Of a DNA stretch of 55,555 nt, positions 44,701 to 55,219 are shown in pieces. Numbering within the stretch: position 1 is the first letter of the stretch; the number at the start of each line of letters is the position of its first letter. The translations under genes and the position numbers were made by a program. Origin of the DNA: Gnetum montanum. Lineage: Eukaryota > Streptophyta > Gnetopsida > Gnetales > Gnetaceae. The stretch is from the NCBI GenBank assembly GCA_015680685.1, contig MNCI01011084.1:640431-695985 (forward strand), in the 5' to 3' direction. Under the pieces are notes generated by a model. The model saw only the letters and a program-made list of their open reading frames with translations. It made no database searches and was not told where the DNA came from.

Positions 44701-46390
44701 ACTTCTATTAACTTTGGTTAAACTTTCAAATACAAGGAATTTTTTGATGAAATTGGGATCAAATCAAAGCTTAGAAGACCAAGAATAGTATGAAATCATG
44801 CAAAGAGGGGGTTAAAGTTCATAAATTTGAAAAAATGGAGAAAAATTAATTTAATGGATGAATGCAATGAAAGATTAAGGAGTACTAAGCAATTTATACA
44901 ATGGAAAATAAAAAATATAAGATTGTAACGATGTCAAAGGTAAGGAACCTAAACTAGTTAAGCCAAAAGCTATGCAAGTGGGTCCTCCCCATAGCAGGCT
45001 CATGCCATTTTGCCTTTGCATAACCTCAACTAAGGATTCCATGGGGCCCATAGTCGATTTAATGATCATGACAAGTTAATGTCCAACCCAAAAGGATCCA
45101 CTCAAGAATCCCAATATGTCAAAATTAGACATAGAGCATAACATAGAACTCAGAAGTGAGGTGAGTTATGGTAGCATGGATGGATGATAGAGAAGGTGGA
45201 ATGGAGTTAAAAATTAAGGTCATAAGAAGTCCCTTGTGGAATTATTGTTAAAATGTCCCGAGAAGTTCCATCCTTAGTCTAGACCAAAACCATCCGCTGT
45301 CAATGACTTTGCATTATAACTCTAAGACCGATCCACCCACTCAAGATACAAGAGTGTTCCCACAAGACAATCATCATTCCACAAAGAGGAGAGAGAAGTA
45401 GGAAATGAGAGAGAAAGGCCCTTAGTTAAAGGGGACCTTCAGGCATAAGTGTATGTCTTTCAAGTCCCATAACTAGTGCTTGTAGCCCTTTTAGTTGTCC
45501 AAGGGATGTGCTTTGAATTTCTACCATTTTTCATTTTTTTTAAATGGGAACCACACTATCCAAGGGCTTATTTTTGTCAAAGGGGTGTGCTTTGAATTCC
45601 TATCATTTTTATTTTGGTTTTGTTTTGTTTTTTTTTTTTTTTTTTTTTTTTGAATGATGGGAACCACACCATGCAACAATGCTATTTGGCTTCCTATCAT
45701 TAGGTGGTATGGAATGGTAAGAAGTCCACAAAAAAACACTCAAGCACTCAAGAAAGAAGAATAATATAAAGAGAATTTGAGTTCCCTTGAAGTCACACCC
45801 TTTACAAACGTTTGGATCCTTCCTAATTCCACAACTACCAAGGTCACTGATTAATTAAAAGTTTTCTTAATGAAAAAGGAACCTCAAATTCCCAGAACAA
45901 GGAAAACCATAGAGTTCTTTGCATGGGTGGATGACGTGGACTCACTACCTATCCCATGAAAAATAAACCATGTCAAAGTTATCAAACATCAAAATTCAAA
46001 AATAAAAACCAGACATCAACAGTCACACATTAAGCATAAACCATGTCAAAGTTATCAAACATCAGAATTCAAAAATAAAAACCAGACATCGACAATCACA
46101 CATTAAGCATAAACCATGATTAGTAAATAGCAACAACAGCATTGTGTCCTACGACAATAAAGTAGATTTATTAGCAAAAGTTAGAAAATATCACAATTAA
46201 TCAAAAGAAACACAAGAGACAAAATAAAGTAAGATATATAATAAAGTGTAAAATAATCAAGAAAATTTAAATGTACTAAAAATTGTATAAAATTAGGAAA
46301 ATTAAAAAATTAAAAATTTCTAAAATCAAAAAGGTGAAAAAAAAGGTAGAAAAATCAAGAGGCCATGGTAATGGTTAGCATGAATGGCCA
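44701..46390 (-). other. Non-coding spacer between integrase and ORF3 in element D
   Basis: Matches the spacers of A and B in blocks, with the GGGGAGGACCCAC block at 44972-45005. A ~95 bp stretch with GTGTGCTTTGAATT is repeated at about 45508 and 45588, followed by a run of 24 T (45628-45651). A clean 73 bp tandem duplication lies at 45965-46110. Confidence 0.65.
45965..46110. repeat. 73 bp tandem duplication
   Basis: AAACCATGTCAAAGTTATC starts at 45965 and 46038, and a third partial AAACCATG at 46111, an exact 73 bp period. The units differ at about three bases, so it is younger than the element. Confidence 0.92.
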
Positions 46391-47853
46391 TCTCCCCCAT
46401 GACTAAGTTGAAAGGAGGAGATCTAAAAAATAGAACATGGGTGTCCATCAGGTGAGGTGGTATTTATACTAGCAAATCTTGGCTCTAGGAAAGGTTTAAT
46501 TTGTTGGATATTAACCAACTACTTTTTCTTTGGGCTATTAGGTTTGTAAATTATCACGGCACCAGAGGGAAAGGTTTGATCAATTATATAAGGTCCCTCT
46601 CACAATGTTTGAAATTTTTCTTTTTTGAGGTACATGTGTGGGGTTCCAGTAGAGGACCTTATCTCCTAGTTGAAACCTTACTTTCCTAATTCTAAGGTTA
46701 TGGCATTGCTTGTTGAATGCCTTGTTCACCTCATTCAAAGATAGGGCCACTAAGCGATTTTCATCTAGCATGTTCAAATTGATCAATCTTTTCTTTTGTG
46801 CTAAACTTAGGTCAAGGTTTAGATCACAAGTCATTGAGAGTGTACGAAGCTCAGATTGAATTGGGAGTGTTGGAAGTTTCCCATACACTAACTCATAGGG
46901 AGAATATTCAATAGGAAGTTTCCAAGTTGATCAATAAGCCCATAGAGCATCATTAAGTTTTATGCTGCAATCCTTCCTATATTTGCTAATGGTTCATGTT
47001 AATATTTTTGTATCTCCTGGTTGGTTACCTCTGCTTGACCGTTGGCTTGGGGGTGGTAAGGTATTGTTATATTTATGTTCTACCCCTAAGCATTGCATTA
47101 ATTTTCTAAATGTGGCACCTCTGAAATGATTCCCATTATCAAAAATTAGTAACCGCAGCACCCCAAGCCTATTCATGATATGTTGTTGTATAAATCTAGC
47201 AGAAGTCGATGATGTGCAATCTGTAACGACTACCACTTCAGACCATTTTGTGCAATAGTCAACTACTACTATAATATACGCTTTCCCATTAGACATGGAT
47301 GTGATGGAACCTATGAAGTCAATGCCCCATATGTCGAAAGGTTCAAGTGGTTGAATCCACTATTGAGGACCTTCCACACAAGCAGTTATCCCCCCGTCAC
47401 ATTGACAACATTCACAAGACTTGACAAACTGGTGGGCATCCCTAAAGATTGTGGGCCAATAGTATCCTACCATTAAGATTTTTATAGCCATGCATCTCCC
47501 TGCATAGTGGCCTCTGCAAGGTCCTTCATGAGCATCCTATAGAATGCACAGTTGATCTTCATCAGGGACACACCAACAGATCAGACAATTGGCACACACC
47601 TTGTAAAGGTGTTTGTTAATTTCCATGAAGTATTTGACCTGATGTAGAAATTTTTGTTTTTCCTAAAATCCAAATCTTGTGGCATCTCTTGAGTAAGAAG
47701 ATATGTGAGAATGTCATTATACCATATTGCTTTTCTAGGTGTCTGTTCATTTATTACTCCAATAAAGAAGAGTTCATCTGGAAATTGATTAGAAAGTAGG
47801 CTCTCCTCCTCTTTCTTATCCAATCTTAAGCGAGAAAGATGGTCAAAAATCAC
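46390..47853 (-). pseudogene. Element D integrase relic
   Basis: The N-terminal linker is in 47581-47853 (after DHLSRL of RNase H). The zinc domain is at about 47540-47385, ending with a Cys pair in ECCQCDGG. The core 46994-47296 has the first Asp in VVDYCTKW and the second in FDNGNHF. After a frameshift near 47060 the third site reads NGQAEVTNQEI with Glu kept. The C-terminal open piece 46580-46888 carries YGKLPTLPIQ, LNLDLSLAQKK and KVRFQLGDKVLYWNP. It is the best preserved integrase of the group, with all three acidic sites traceable, but a frameshift and stops disable it. Confidence 0.88.
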
Positions 47854-49080
47854 ATTCTCGGTCCATTTTCATTTTACCATAGTAATATTGAGTTCCTACA
47901 AGATCACAATCATCATATAACATGAGGGCTTACCATCGGCTTATTCATAAGGAAACGAATTACACTATGGTCTGTATGTACGAATACTTTGTAACCTAGC
48001 ACATAATATCTAAACCTTTCTAACACATACATCACTACCATTAATTCTTTTTCCATGCTGGTGTAATTTAACTGTGCCCCCATAATGCTTCGACTCACAC
48101 AGTGGATACAATATGGACGTTTCTTATCATCCATCTACGTGAGCATGGCTCCCAAAGCATAGTTAAATGCGTCTATCATGATATGAAATGGTTTGGATCA
48201 ATCTGGTGCTCATAGGATTGGTGTTTCTACAAGTTTCTCTTTTAATTTTTGAAATGCATTTTCACATTCCTTGGTCCAAATGAATGATGCATCTTTCTTT
48301 GTAAATTCTACCTATAGTTTAGCAATCCTAGAGAAATTCTCAATAAAGCATTGGTAGTAACTAGTATGTCCAAGGAATCACTGAACATCTTTGTTGGTCT
48401 CTAGTTGGCATGTTATTCCTTGGATGACCCTTATCTTTCTAGGTCTACCTTAATCCCTTTATGAAAAATTTGGTGCCCTAGCACAATGCCTTCTTGGACC
48501 ATGAGATGACTCTTTTGCCAATTAATCCATAGATTTTTCTCAACACATCTCTTCAGCACTTGCTTAGGTCAGTCCAAGGCTTGCTCAAATGCAGCTCTGT
48601 AGGTGGAGAAGTCATCCATGAAAACTTCAATGCCACTACCAATTTTTGTTGAAAGATACTAAGGACCGAGCATTAAAATGTTGCAGGGGCATTACATAGG
48701 CCAAATGGTATCTTATAGTATGCAAAATTTTCCTAGGAACTTGTAAATGTTGTCTTGGCTTGGTCTTCTAGCTCAATTTGGATGTGGTTATAGCCACTAT
48801 AACCATCCAAGAAACTATAATAACAATTCCTAGATATGGTGTCTAATAATTGATCCACAAATGACAAAGAAAAGCGATCCTTAAATGTTGCCATATTTAA
48901 CAACCTAAAGTCAAGGCAAACCTACCATTTACCATCCTTCTTTAATACAATTACGAGTCAGCTAACCCAGTCACTATCCATGATTGGATAGATAAACCCT
49001 ACCTTAAAGAGTTGCTTTATCTCCTCCTTAATGATTTGCTTCAATTTGGGGTTTAGCCACCTCTGCAGCTACCTTCTAGG
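47854..49080 (-). pseudogene. Element D reverse transcriptase and RNase H relic
   Basis: RT starts near 49050 (the QRWLNPKLK-like entry), passes VGFIYPIMDSDWVS and keeps its catalytic box FMDDF at 48622-48608. The thumb with the LGHTSYYQCFIENFS-like block is at about 48400-48310. RNase H is at 48240-47860, including 47913-48134 with CVSRSIMGAQLNYTSMEKELMVV and the HTDHSVIRFL motif. Upstream (49069-49470) lies an open linker between protease and RT. Stops are fewer than in A. Confidence 0.87.
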
Positions 49081-50000
49081 CTTCATGGCTAGATTAGTGT
49101 AGATGCAGTGTTGGCATATCCTTGGATTGATTCCTATTATTTCTAGATATAACCAAGCAAAGGCTATTGACCATTTATTCACCACTTTCAACAACTTTTC
49201 TTTTTGTTCAAGAACAATTTTGGCATTAATGATTACTAGTTTACCACTTTTTAAAAATGCATTCTCCATTCTAACTGGTAAAGTTTTTAGTTCTAAGGGT
49301 TCCTGCTTGAAGTGATCATGGATCTCCAACTCTCCCCAATAGTTATCATCATCTTCTTTAGAGATATGGGAACAAACTTGTTTAATTTTGTCCATGCTTT
49401 CTATATATGCATAAGTTAAGCTCTCAGTTGGTTCCATGCATATTGTGCTACTATCTGAATCAACTATCAACCACTGGGTGTCTTCCTGCTTTGTGGCTAT
49501 TGTGTATAGACATCATTGAGTATTAATTTCTTGCATACACTAATTACATGCTTTCATGTATGTGCTTCTAATTGACCAAATATTTTACACACAATTGCAC
49601 CCATTATCGTTGTATGTGATGCATGGAATACACTTCTTCTCAATTTTTTCTAACTCATTCTCCTTAGATATTTCGAGAGATAAGTTCCTTATACCCATTT
49701 TTGCATTGACTGTGCTTAACCAAGCCCTTTCCATAATGATGGGGAAGTCACTTTTACAATTGTTTACCTTAATTACTAGAAAATCAGCAGGATAGGACCA
49801 CCCAAAAACTATGATCACAATGTCCTTCACTAATCCCAAAGGGACCATAATCAACTAATCTGCTAATTCTAAACAAATGTTGCTCTTCTTAAGAGGTGGT
49901 AGGTTTTAGGCTTTGTACATATCATGAGAGATGAGGTTAACTCCAGAACCAAAGTCAAGAAGAGCCTTGCATGGTTCTTGTCTAGCAATATGTAGAAAGA
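49069..50000 (-). pseudogene. Element D aspartic protease and protease-RT linker relic
   Basis: The active-site loop at about 49980-49930 reads CKALLDFGSGVNLIS, so the Ser of DSG is changed to Phe. The open piece 49585-49854 holds GLVKDIVIIVFGWSYPADFLVI, then DFPIIMERAWLSTVNAKMGI and IPCITYNDNGCNCV, matching A and F. The linker 49069-49470 is open over 133 residues, with TAYIESMDKIKQV and ELKTLPVRMENAFL blocks also seen in A at 2940-3150 and in F. Retroelement protease by motif and position. Confidence 0.82.
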
Positions 50001-50399
50001 TGAGTGGACTTCCTAGATCAAATATTTTTGTAGGAAGGTTGCCAACCTTGATCTAGTTAGAAACAACATGAGTTAGCATCATAGTGTAGATCCTAAGTGA
50101 TACTTGGTTTGAAGGGTGCTTAAAGGTATTTGATGTAGAGGATGAGGGTACTAGAGATGAAAGGTGATCAGTTGGAGTAGGTTGTGAGGGCTGGAGAGGA
50201 CTACTAGGCCAGAAGAAGGGTCATTTCCTTGATTGATTATCTAGACCACTTGGATGAAAAACTGGTTTTGAGTGTACAGCCCTTGTACAATTTCATTGCT
50301 ACAACTGTAGAGGAATTTCACCTTGCATGGATGGAGTAGGAGGTAACTAAGTTGAAGGTGGAGCTATAGGTGCACAGGGATGTGGAGGATGATAAAGAT

Positions 50400-51480
50400 A
50401 CTAATATGGGTTTTCCCCTCAAGTAGATGATGAATGTGTTCGGTGGTACTTTAGAGGGTAATAGTGATGTTGGAATGATGCATGACTTGCTGAACTTCTA
50501 AGGGAGATGGGTTGTTGAACATAGTACTCATATGGATCTAATTGCCTATAAGGGTACTGTTGCCTTAGTGATGGCATTCCCTACAATCATGGTTGGTACC
50601 ACTATTGGTACTATTCATAAGGTTGTGGAGGAGTTCCACTTGGGTAGTAAGCTCATTCTTGCTGGTGGAACTATCTTGAATTGCCTTGAGGGTAAGGCAA
50701 TCATCTTGGAGCTTGCCTACGTGCTAGGCAAGGGTTCAATGCATACACTCTAGATTCTTATAAGTGTGACACAACAGGGCAACATCCATTTGGATGTTCA
50801 TATTGACAGATGTCACATTTGGTTTCATCATCAGAGTCAGACTTCACAACTTACTCTACTATAGTAGCTTTGCCCTTACCTCTTTGGTAGGCACATTCAA
50901 CTTCTTTTCCCCATCTATGATTATGATCACTACTTTGCTCTTTGGATTCTTCAACAATTTTCAAAGCGATTTAAGACTTTTGATCTAAAGAGTCCCATAA
51001 CTTGTCAACATTGGCTAAAAAATCAGAAATAGATTTTTGGATAAGTAAGGGCTTTCTATTCACCACTTCATCAAGTGGTGATTCCTCCTCATCACAAAAT
51101 CAGACCTCTCATTTTCTAATGGATGGATCCCTATTATACTCTTCAGCACTCTCCCTTTTTTGTAGCTCACCTTCTTCTTTTGCTACCTACTCAATTAGCC
51201 TTTGGATCTATTGAGCTTTCATTTTAGACAACCTCCCTTAGGCATACATCCTAAGTGTTCCTCTTGTTTCTACCTTGAGCCCATCTATGATGTGATGAAG
51301 TTGTTCTCTCCAAGAGAAACAATGGCTAGGACATCTGTGTAGGAGTAAATAGTATTGGCCCATAGCAACATCCAAGGGTTCATGTATTCCTTCTTTCCAG
51401 CCTTGGATTTGCCTTCTCAAATTAGACATTGTAAAGTACATTTGATATTTGTCATTAAATAGTTGTAACATGTGTTGACA
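50400..51480 (-). pseudogene. Element D gag relic, N-terminal part deleted
   Basis: The open piece 51238-51483 carries GQYYLLLHRCPSHCF and EQLHHIIDGLKVETRGTLRMYA, close to A at 1047-1180. The zinc knuckle at about 50775-50820 reads CDICQYEHPNGCC, complete CX2CX3HX3C. The Pro/Gln/Tyr linker follows to protease. Homology to A ends near 51480, so the N-terminal part with EYIVQDH and the Ser/Arg-rich stretch is gone. Confidence 0.8.
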
Positions 51481-52060
51481 CATTTGGCCATTTCATGGAA
51501 TAGCAAAAGTAAAGACTGGTAAAAGAAAATATTTGAAACAAATGCATAAACAATCAATCTATTTTAAATCACTGGAAAATATGAATGATGCTGGAATTGT
51601 ATAGGATTTCAATGCCATCAGACGAGATGAAAATGGAACTTTTTCTTATCATACGGTGGTGCACAGGATAAGCTTCGTATGGAATTTAAATTCTGAAAAT
51701 TCTTGAGGCTATGGCAATCAGATGGTATTGTACGAAGCCTTGAATATTTGGGTTAAAGCCCATCAATACCTAAGATGTTTTTGTACTGGAAGGAGCAGAG
51801 TAAAACTAATTTCAAGAAAAATGTACATGTACTTTAACTACTAAATTAAAAATAAATAAGAAGAACTCATGTCCGATACTGCAACTGCAACTGTTCACGT
51901 CACAATTGTGAATTCGCGCTAGAAGGATGCCAAGCTTGATCTGAAACCAGCTTCCCTACTAATTTACACGGATTAGCATTTCTGACAGCTGAGGACCATC
52001 AAACAGCGTACTGGTTGCGAAATCTGGGTTTTAGCAGCCTTCGAGCATAAAACCCCAGTC
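51481..52060. other. Start of a low-repeat island, no gene recognised
   Basis: The sequence leaves the element D homology. From about 51870 the base composition is more balanced and CG dinucleotides are more frequent than in the retroelements. No domain or RNA gene was recognised. Confidence 0.45.
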
Positions 52061-52369
52061 ATGGCCTACACTTTTCTCTGCCACGTCCTACTCATTGCTA
52101 CTTCTTTAGATGTTTCTCATGTTGTTGCTTTGCCCTTTTCGCCTATTCCTTGCCGTTGGGCATGTGCTGTTAAGGATCTTCTTGAGCTTTTGCGGAAAAT
52201 ACGAGCCTCGGCACATTGCTGTAAATCGCTGAAAATTGATCCCCTGCAAAAGATTCCCAAAATTTCTAGTGGAATACACTATTCTTCTACAGAAGCTTCA
52301 TTTCATGTAAGGGATGCAGTGGCTCTGCACATGAAAATTCATATGAAAAGATCAGAATTAGAGAATTGA
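52061..52369 (+). CDS. Unidentified 102-residue ORF with hydrophobic N-terminus
   Basis: ATG at 52061 (MAYTFLCHVLLIATSL) opens a hydrophobic stretch of some 25 residues that could act as a signal peptide, followed by a Cys-containing, basic middle part (PCRWACAVKDLLELLRKI) and no known domain. It ends at 52369; an AATAAA lies at 52446. CG dinucleotides and codons differ from the neighbouring retroelement relics. It may be a first exon, a small secreted protein or a chance frame. No homologue is recognised. Confidence 0.3.
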   Translation: MAYTFLCHVLLIATSLDVSHVVALPFSPIPCRWACAVKDLLELLRKIRASAHCCKSLKIDPLQKIPKISSGIHYSSTEASFHVRDAVALHMKIHMKRSELEN

Positions 52370-52701
52370 TGTCTATCTAATTCGAAGGGAGAGAAAGTCT
52401 TGGCCCCTCTATGGTAACGTTAGACCCTGGCCTTGGGTTCGACGAATAAAATGAACACTCAGCTTGGATAGTATTGCAGAGGTTATTAGCCCTGGGCCAG
52501 AGCAAAGTTACGATGATTTTTTGTGTGCATGAACAGAGAAAATGCAGGCAAAACCAGTGGCCAAAAGTGAAGCCAACCTACAGCAAAGAAACACAAATGG
52601 TTGTAGACAGTTGAAGGCAGTTGATGTACATTCCAGCAACTGCATATAAGGAGGTATCCCAGTTGCTGAAGGTTCCCTAGATATTCAAGAAGCTATTACA
52701 G

Positions 52702-52815
52702 ATGGCCAACACAAGTCCTACCACTTTGTTGCAACTTGGCAATGTGCTCAATAGCAACGTCAACCCACTAATTAGCGAAAATCAACGAAAATTCATGGCC
52801 TACATCAAGCTCTAG
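52702..52815 (+). CDS. Unidentified 37-residue ORF
   Basis: It starts ATG at 52702 (MANTSPTTLLQLGNVL) and ends TAG at 52813-52815. It lies just before the next open frame and could be the N-terminal piece of a frameshifted gene. No family recognised. Confidence 0.2.
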   Translation: MANTSPTTLLQLGNVLNSNVNPLISENQRKFMAYIKL

Positions 52816-53282
52816 TGATACCACCATTACTGACGAATGAGGATTTACAAAAAGATGTGGCAACTACCAGCAAACCATGCTCAAAAGTAGTTTCAACTGC
52901 TGCGGTATTTTTGGGAGGTGTGGCCGCGAGTTGCAGAAGCTCGTCAGGAAAAATCGGCAGTTGGCCAAACGACAAAGTGTCTCCTCCACAAATATTTCTA
53001 AGCAGAAAAATACCCTGTGCAAGACAAATCTTTGATGAAATGGAGGAGAAAGAGGAGGAAGCAATGAGTGATAGCGTAGTGAGAAACACAGAAGCTATTT
53101 TTCTGATGGGCATGGTCGGCTGTGTGGCTATTGCCTATACAGGCGTGGCTGCGGCACTTAATGCACCATACTCGAACGCGGCCCATGTGTGGAAGCAGGT
53201 CATCATCACCGAGGCTTTGCAGTTCCAAGCCATTTCACTGCTGACATGGGAGAGATGGCAACTGCCGTTGAACCATGTGTAG
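52815..53282 (+). pseudogene. Unidentified open frame with one hydrophobic segment (possible gene fragment)
   Basis: The frame is open for 155 codons but begins at GTG; the first ATG that gives a sensible protein is 53040 (MEEKEEEAMSDS, 80 residues). It contains a hydrophobic segment TEAIFLMGMVGCVAIAYTGV, which could cross a membrane. The first part (52857-52925) is repeated at 53252-53320 in another reading frame. No domain is recognised and the other strand is also open here, so coding is unproven. Likely a host gene fragment or pseudogene. Confidence 0.3.
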
Positions 53283-53345
53283 AAGTGGTTCCAACTACCA
53301 TCGTATTTTCAAGAGGTTCAGTGGGCGAGACAAGTTCGGCGGAGC
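52857..53345 (+). repeat. Diverged direct repeat, ~70 bp, 395 bp apart
   Basis: 52857-52925 and 53252-53320 match at about three bases in four, including TGGCAACT, AACCATG, AAGT.GTT.CAACT and GTATTTT. Both are open in the frame reading ...PC..VV.T..VF. Confidence 0.7.
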
Positions 53346-53399
53346 GGAGCAGAAGCTGCGGAGATGGGTTGCGCGCAGGAAAACTTATCAGGCAGCTGG

Positions 53400-53714
53400 T
53401 TTAACTACATACTGCATCCTCCACGATATCTCGATTAACTTTGGAAAATTATTTAAGGCCTTCACTTTTGAAAAGTATATTTTCTTTCATCGGACATCCC
53501 CTAAATCAATTTTATATTCAATTATATTCGTTTGTGAAGATCTAGTTTCCTCACTAGACATAGGAGTTTCTTGTGTAAAAATGAAACATTTCTAAAGCCT
53601 CAACTTAACGAAGATGAACATTGGATGTAAATATTGGATACCTCTATGAAAAAATATATTCAAAGACAAAAATTCATGGGATATTTACCTAATATCATAC
53701 ATGAACTAGACACT
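53400..53714. other. Spacer between island and element E
   Basis: AT-rich, no ORF or motif of note. Element E starts at 53715. Confidence 0.5.
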
Positions 53715-55104
53715 TGTTAGTTGCCGCTTCTTTATCTATATGATGGTTACAACCACCCAAGATTTTTTGTAACTTACCTAACTTGTTGGGCAAGTAATCT
53801 CTTAACTTGTTGGCCAAGTTACTTAGGAGAGAAGTTAGGTAAGATATTTTTGAATATGTAACTACCTTTGAACCCTATAAAAAGACTTCAGGGGTAAGAA
53901 AAACAGATCACAATTGAGGACTTGGAGCTCACACTTGGAGACACACTTTGGCTCTTGGGAAGAGCATTTGTAAAAGACATTGTGAAAGATTACTTGTAAG
54001 ATGACTTGCTAAAGGAAAGATTTCAGTCTCTTTGTCATGGTCCTGTGAGTTATGTTTTATTTATTTTTATTTTTTAAATTGTTTAGCTAGTGGTTTAGAT
54101 AGTATCATCCTTGGCAAGTAATTTTGGGATTTTTAGGTTGCTCTTATTGTTCTTGTTGCCTGATAGAAAATTTCTGTTAAAATTTTGCCATAAAAAGCAC
54201 TTGTGTTTGAAAGCCTTAAGAGCATTTTAGTAGTAAATTTAATTATTGTGCAACGTATAAGAACTACTATTGAGATTGTTGTAAAAGAGCCTCTGCTTGT
54301 AGTCATGCTGTTGAACGATTCAATAGTCAAGAGGGTTCAGAAAATCTTTGGTATTTTGATGGGACCAGAATAGCTTCTTTTTATCTTTAAAGTGAATCTC
54401 CGTGGTATTTCAATCAAAAATTGACAAGTCTTTTGAAGGTTTTATTGAATGCAATTGTTGACATCCGTTATCTAGCCAAAATAGAGTCTCGTACATGATC
54501 GTTTACGTAGCAAATTTTTGGGTAGCATAGTGGGATTGTCTTGAAGAAATTGCTTATTTGAGCCTTCGAAGTTTAAACAATTCGTAGATATTGAATTTGG
54601 GGTAGCTTTCTTGTGATGTGTTTACTCGTGTCATTTTACCTTGTTTAAATATTTGAGGTCTACACAAATTTGCTTTCTTTTCTATCTATTTCCATCGAAT
54701 CTTGCTCTATTTCTAGTTTTCTTGTGGAACTATCTCTTTCTCTGGGTAAAATTAGAAGTAGATTTGCGAAGTTGTGCTCAAATGTTTTTGCAAAATTTTA
54801 TTTGTTACAAGTGAGTATTATAAGGACCGCATAGACTAGGCAATTAAATAGAATAGGAACTCTCAACAACTCACAGTATTTGGCAAAGTTGGCTGAATCT
54901 CTTTAACATAAGTCATTTGTAGTTTACACAACGCAATCGTTCCACTTTTCACAACTGCATGTCGCAACAGCACACACACATACTTACATTAACTACTAAG
55001 TCAATTTGGAGATATCTGAGCCTAGGTGTTGCGAGAGACCAACAAGCACCTAAATCCTGTTCGAGGACACTCGTTGGCGGTCGCATCCTAAACGATCGCC
55101 AACA
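53715..55104 (+). repeat. 5' LTR of element E (1390 bp)
   Basis: It starts TGTTAG and ends CCAACA, paired termini, 7 bp before the primer site. TATAAAAAG is at 53876-53884, preceded by an 11 bp perfect inverted repeat (53773-53783 and 53833-53843). The second LTR lies outside, so the ends rest on the terminal pair and primer site. Confidence 0.72.
53876..53884 (+). promoter_or_regulatory. TATA box of LTR E
   Basis: TATAAAAAG, 161 bp from the LTR start, about 30 bp after the inverted repeat. Confidence 0.68.
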
Positions 55105-55111
55105 GTTCTTT

Positions 55112-55128
55112 TGGCGCTAGAAGGAGGG
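55112..55128 (+). other. Primer binding site of element E
   Basis: TGGCGCTAGAAGGAGGG begins with TGG, as a site complementary to a tRNA CCA end must. It differs from the tRNA-Asp type of B and F after GGCGC; I cannot name the tRNA with confidence. Confidence 0.6.
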
Positions 55129-55219
55129 CTGAAAATTTAGCCTCTAGGTTCATAAGCCTTATAATTTTAGTATATCAACAATTATTTGTTACTATAAAGG
55201 CTTAAGAAATTAGATATTT

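Larger units (their letters stand above)
40124..51480 (-). mobile_element. Element D: Athila-like retrotransposon, 5' end deleted
   Basis: On the minus strand: gag (from about 51480), protease, RT, RNase H, integrase, spacer, internal promoter, ORF3, polypurine tract and 3' LTR. It lies inside the post-integrase spacer of F in opposite orientation. Homology to A gag ends near 51480; the first part of gag, primer site and 5' LTR are absent and unrelated sequence follows. It is the best preserved copy for ORF3. Confidence 0.87.

Noticed and set aside
45628-45651. Run of 24 T as the poly(A) tail of a LINE or SINE
   Set aside because: No target duplication or element body next to it; it lies inside the spacer of D.
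52805-53228. Three minus-strand ORFs in the island
   Set aside because: They overlap the plus-strand frame in a CG-richer stretch where several frames are open by chance; no motif supports them.
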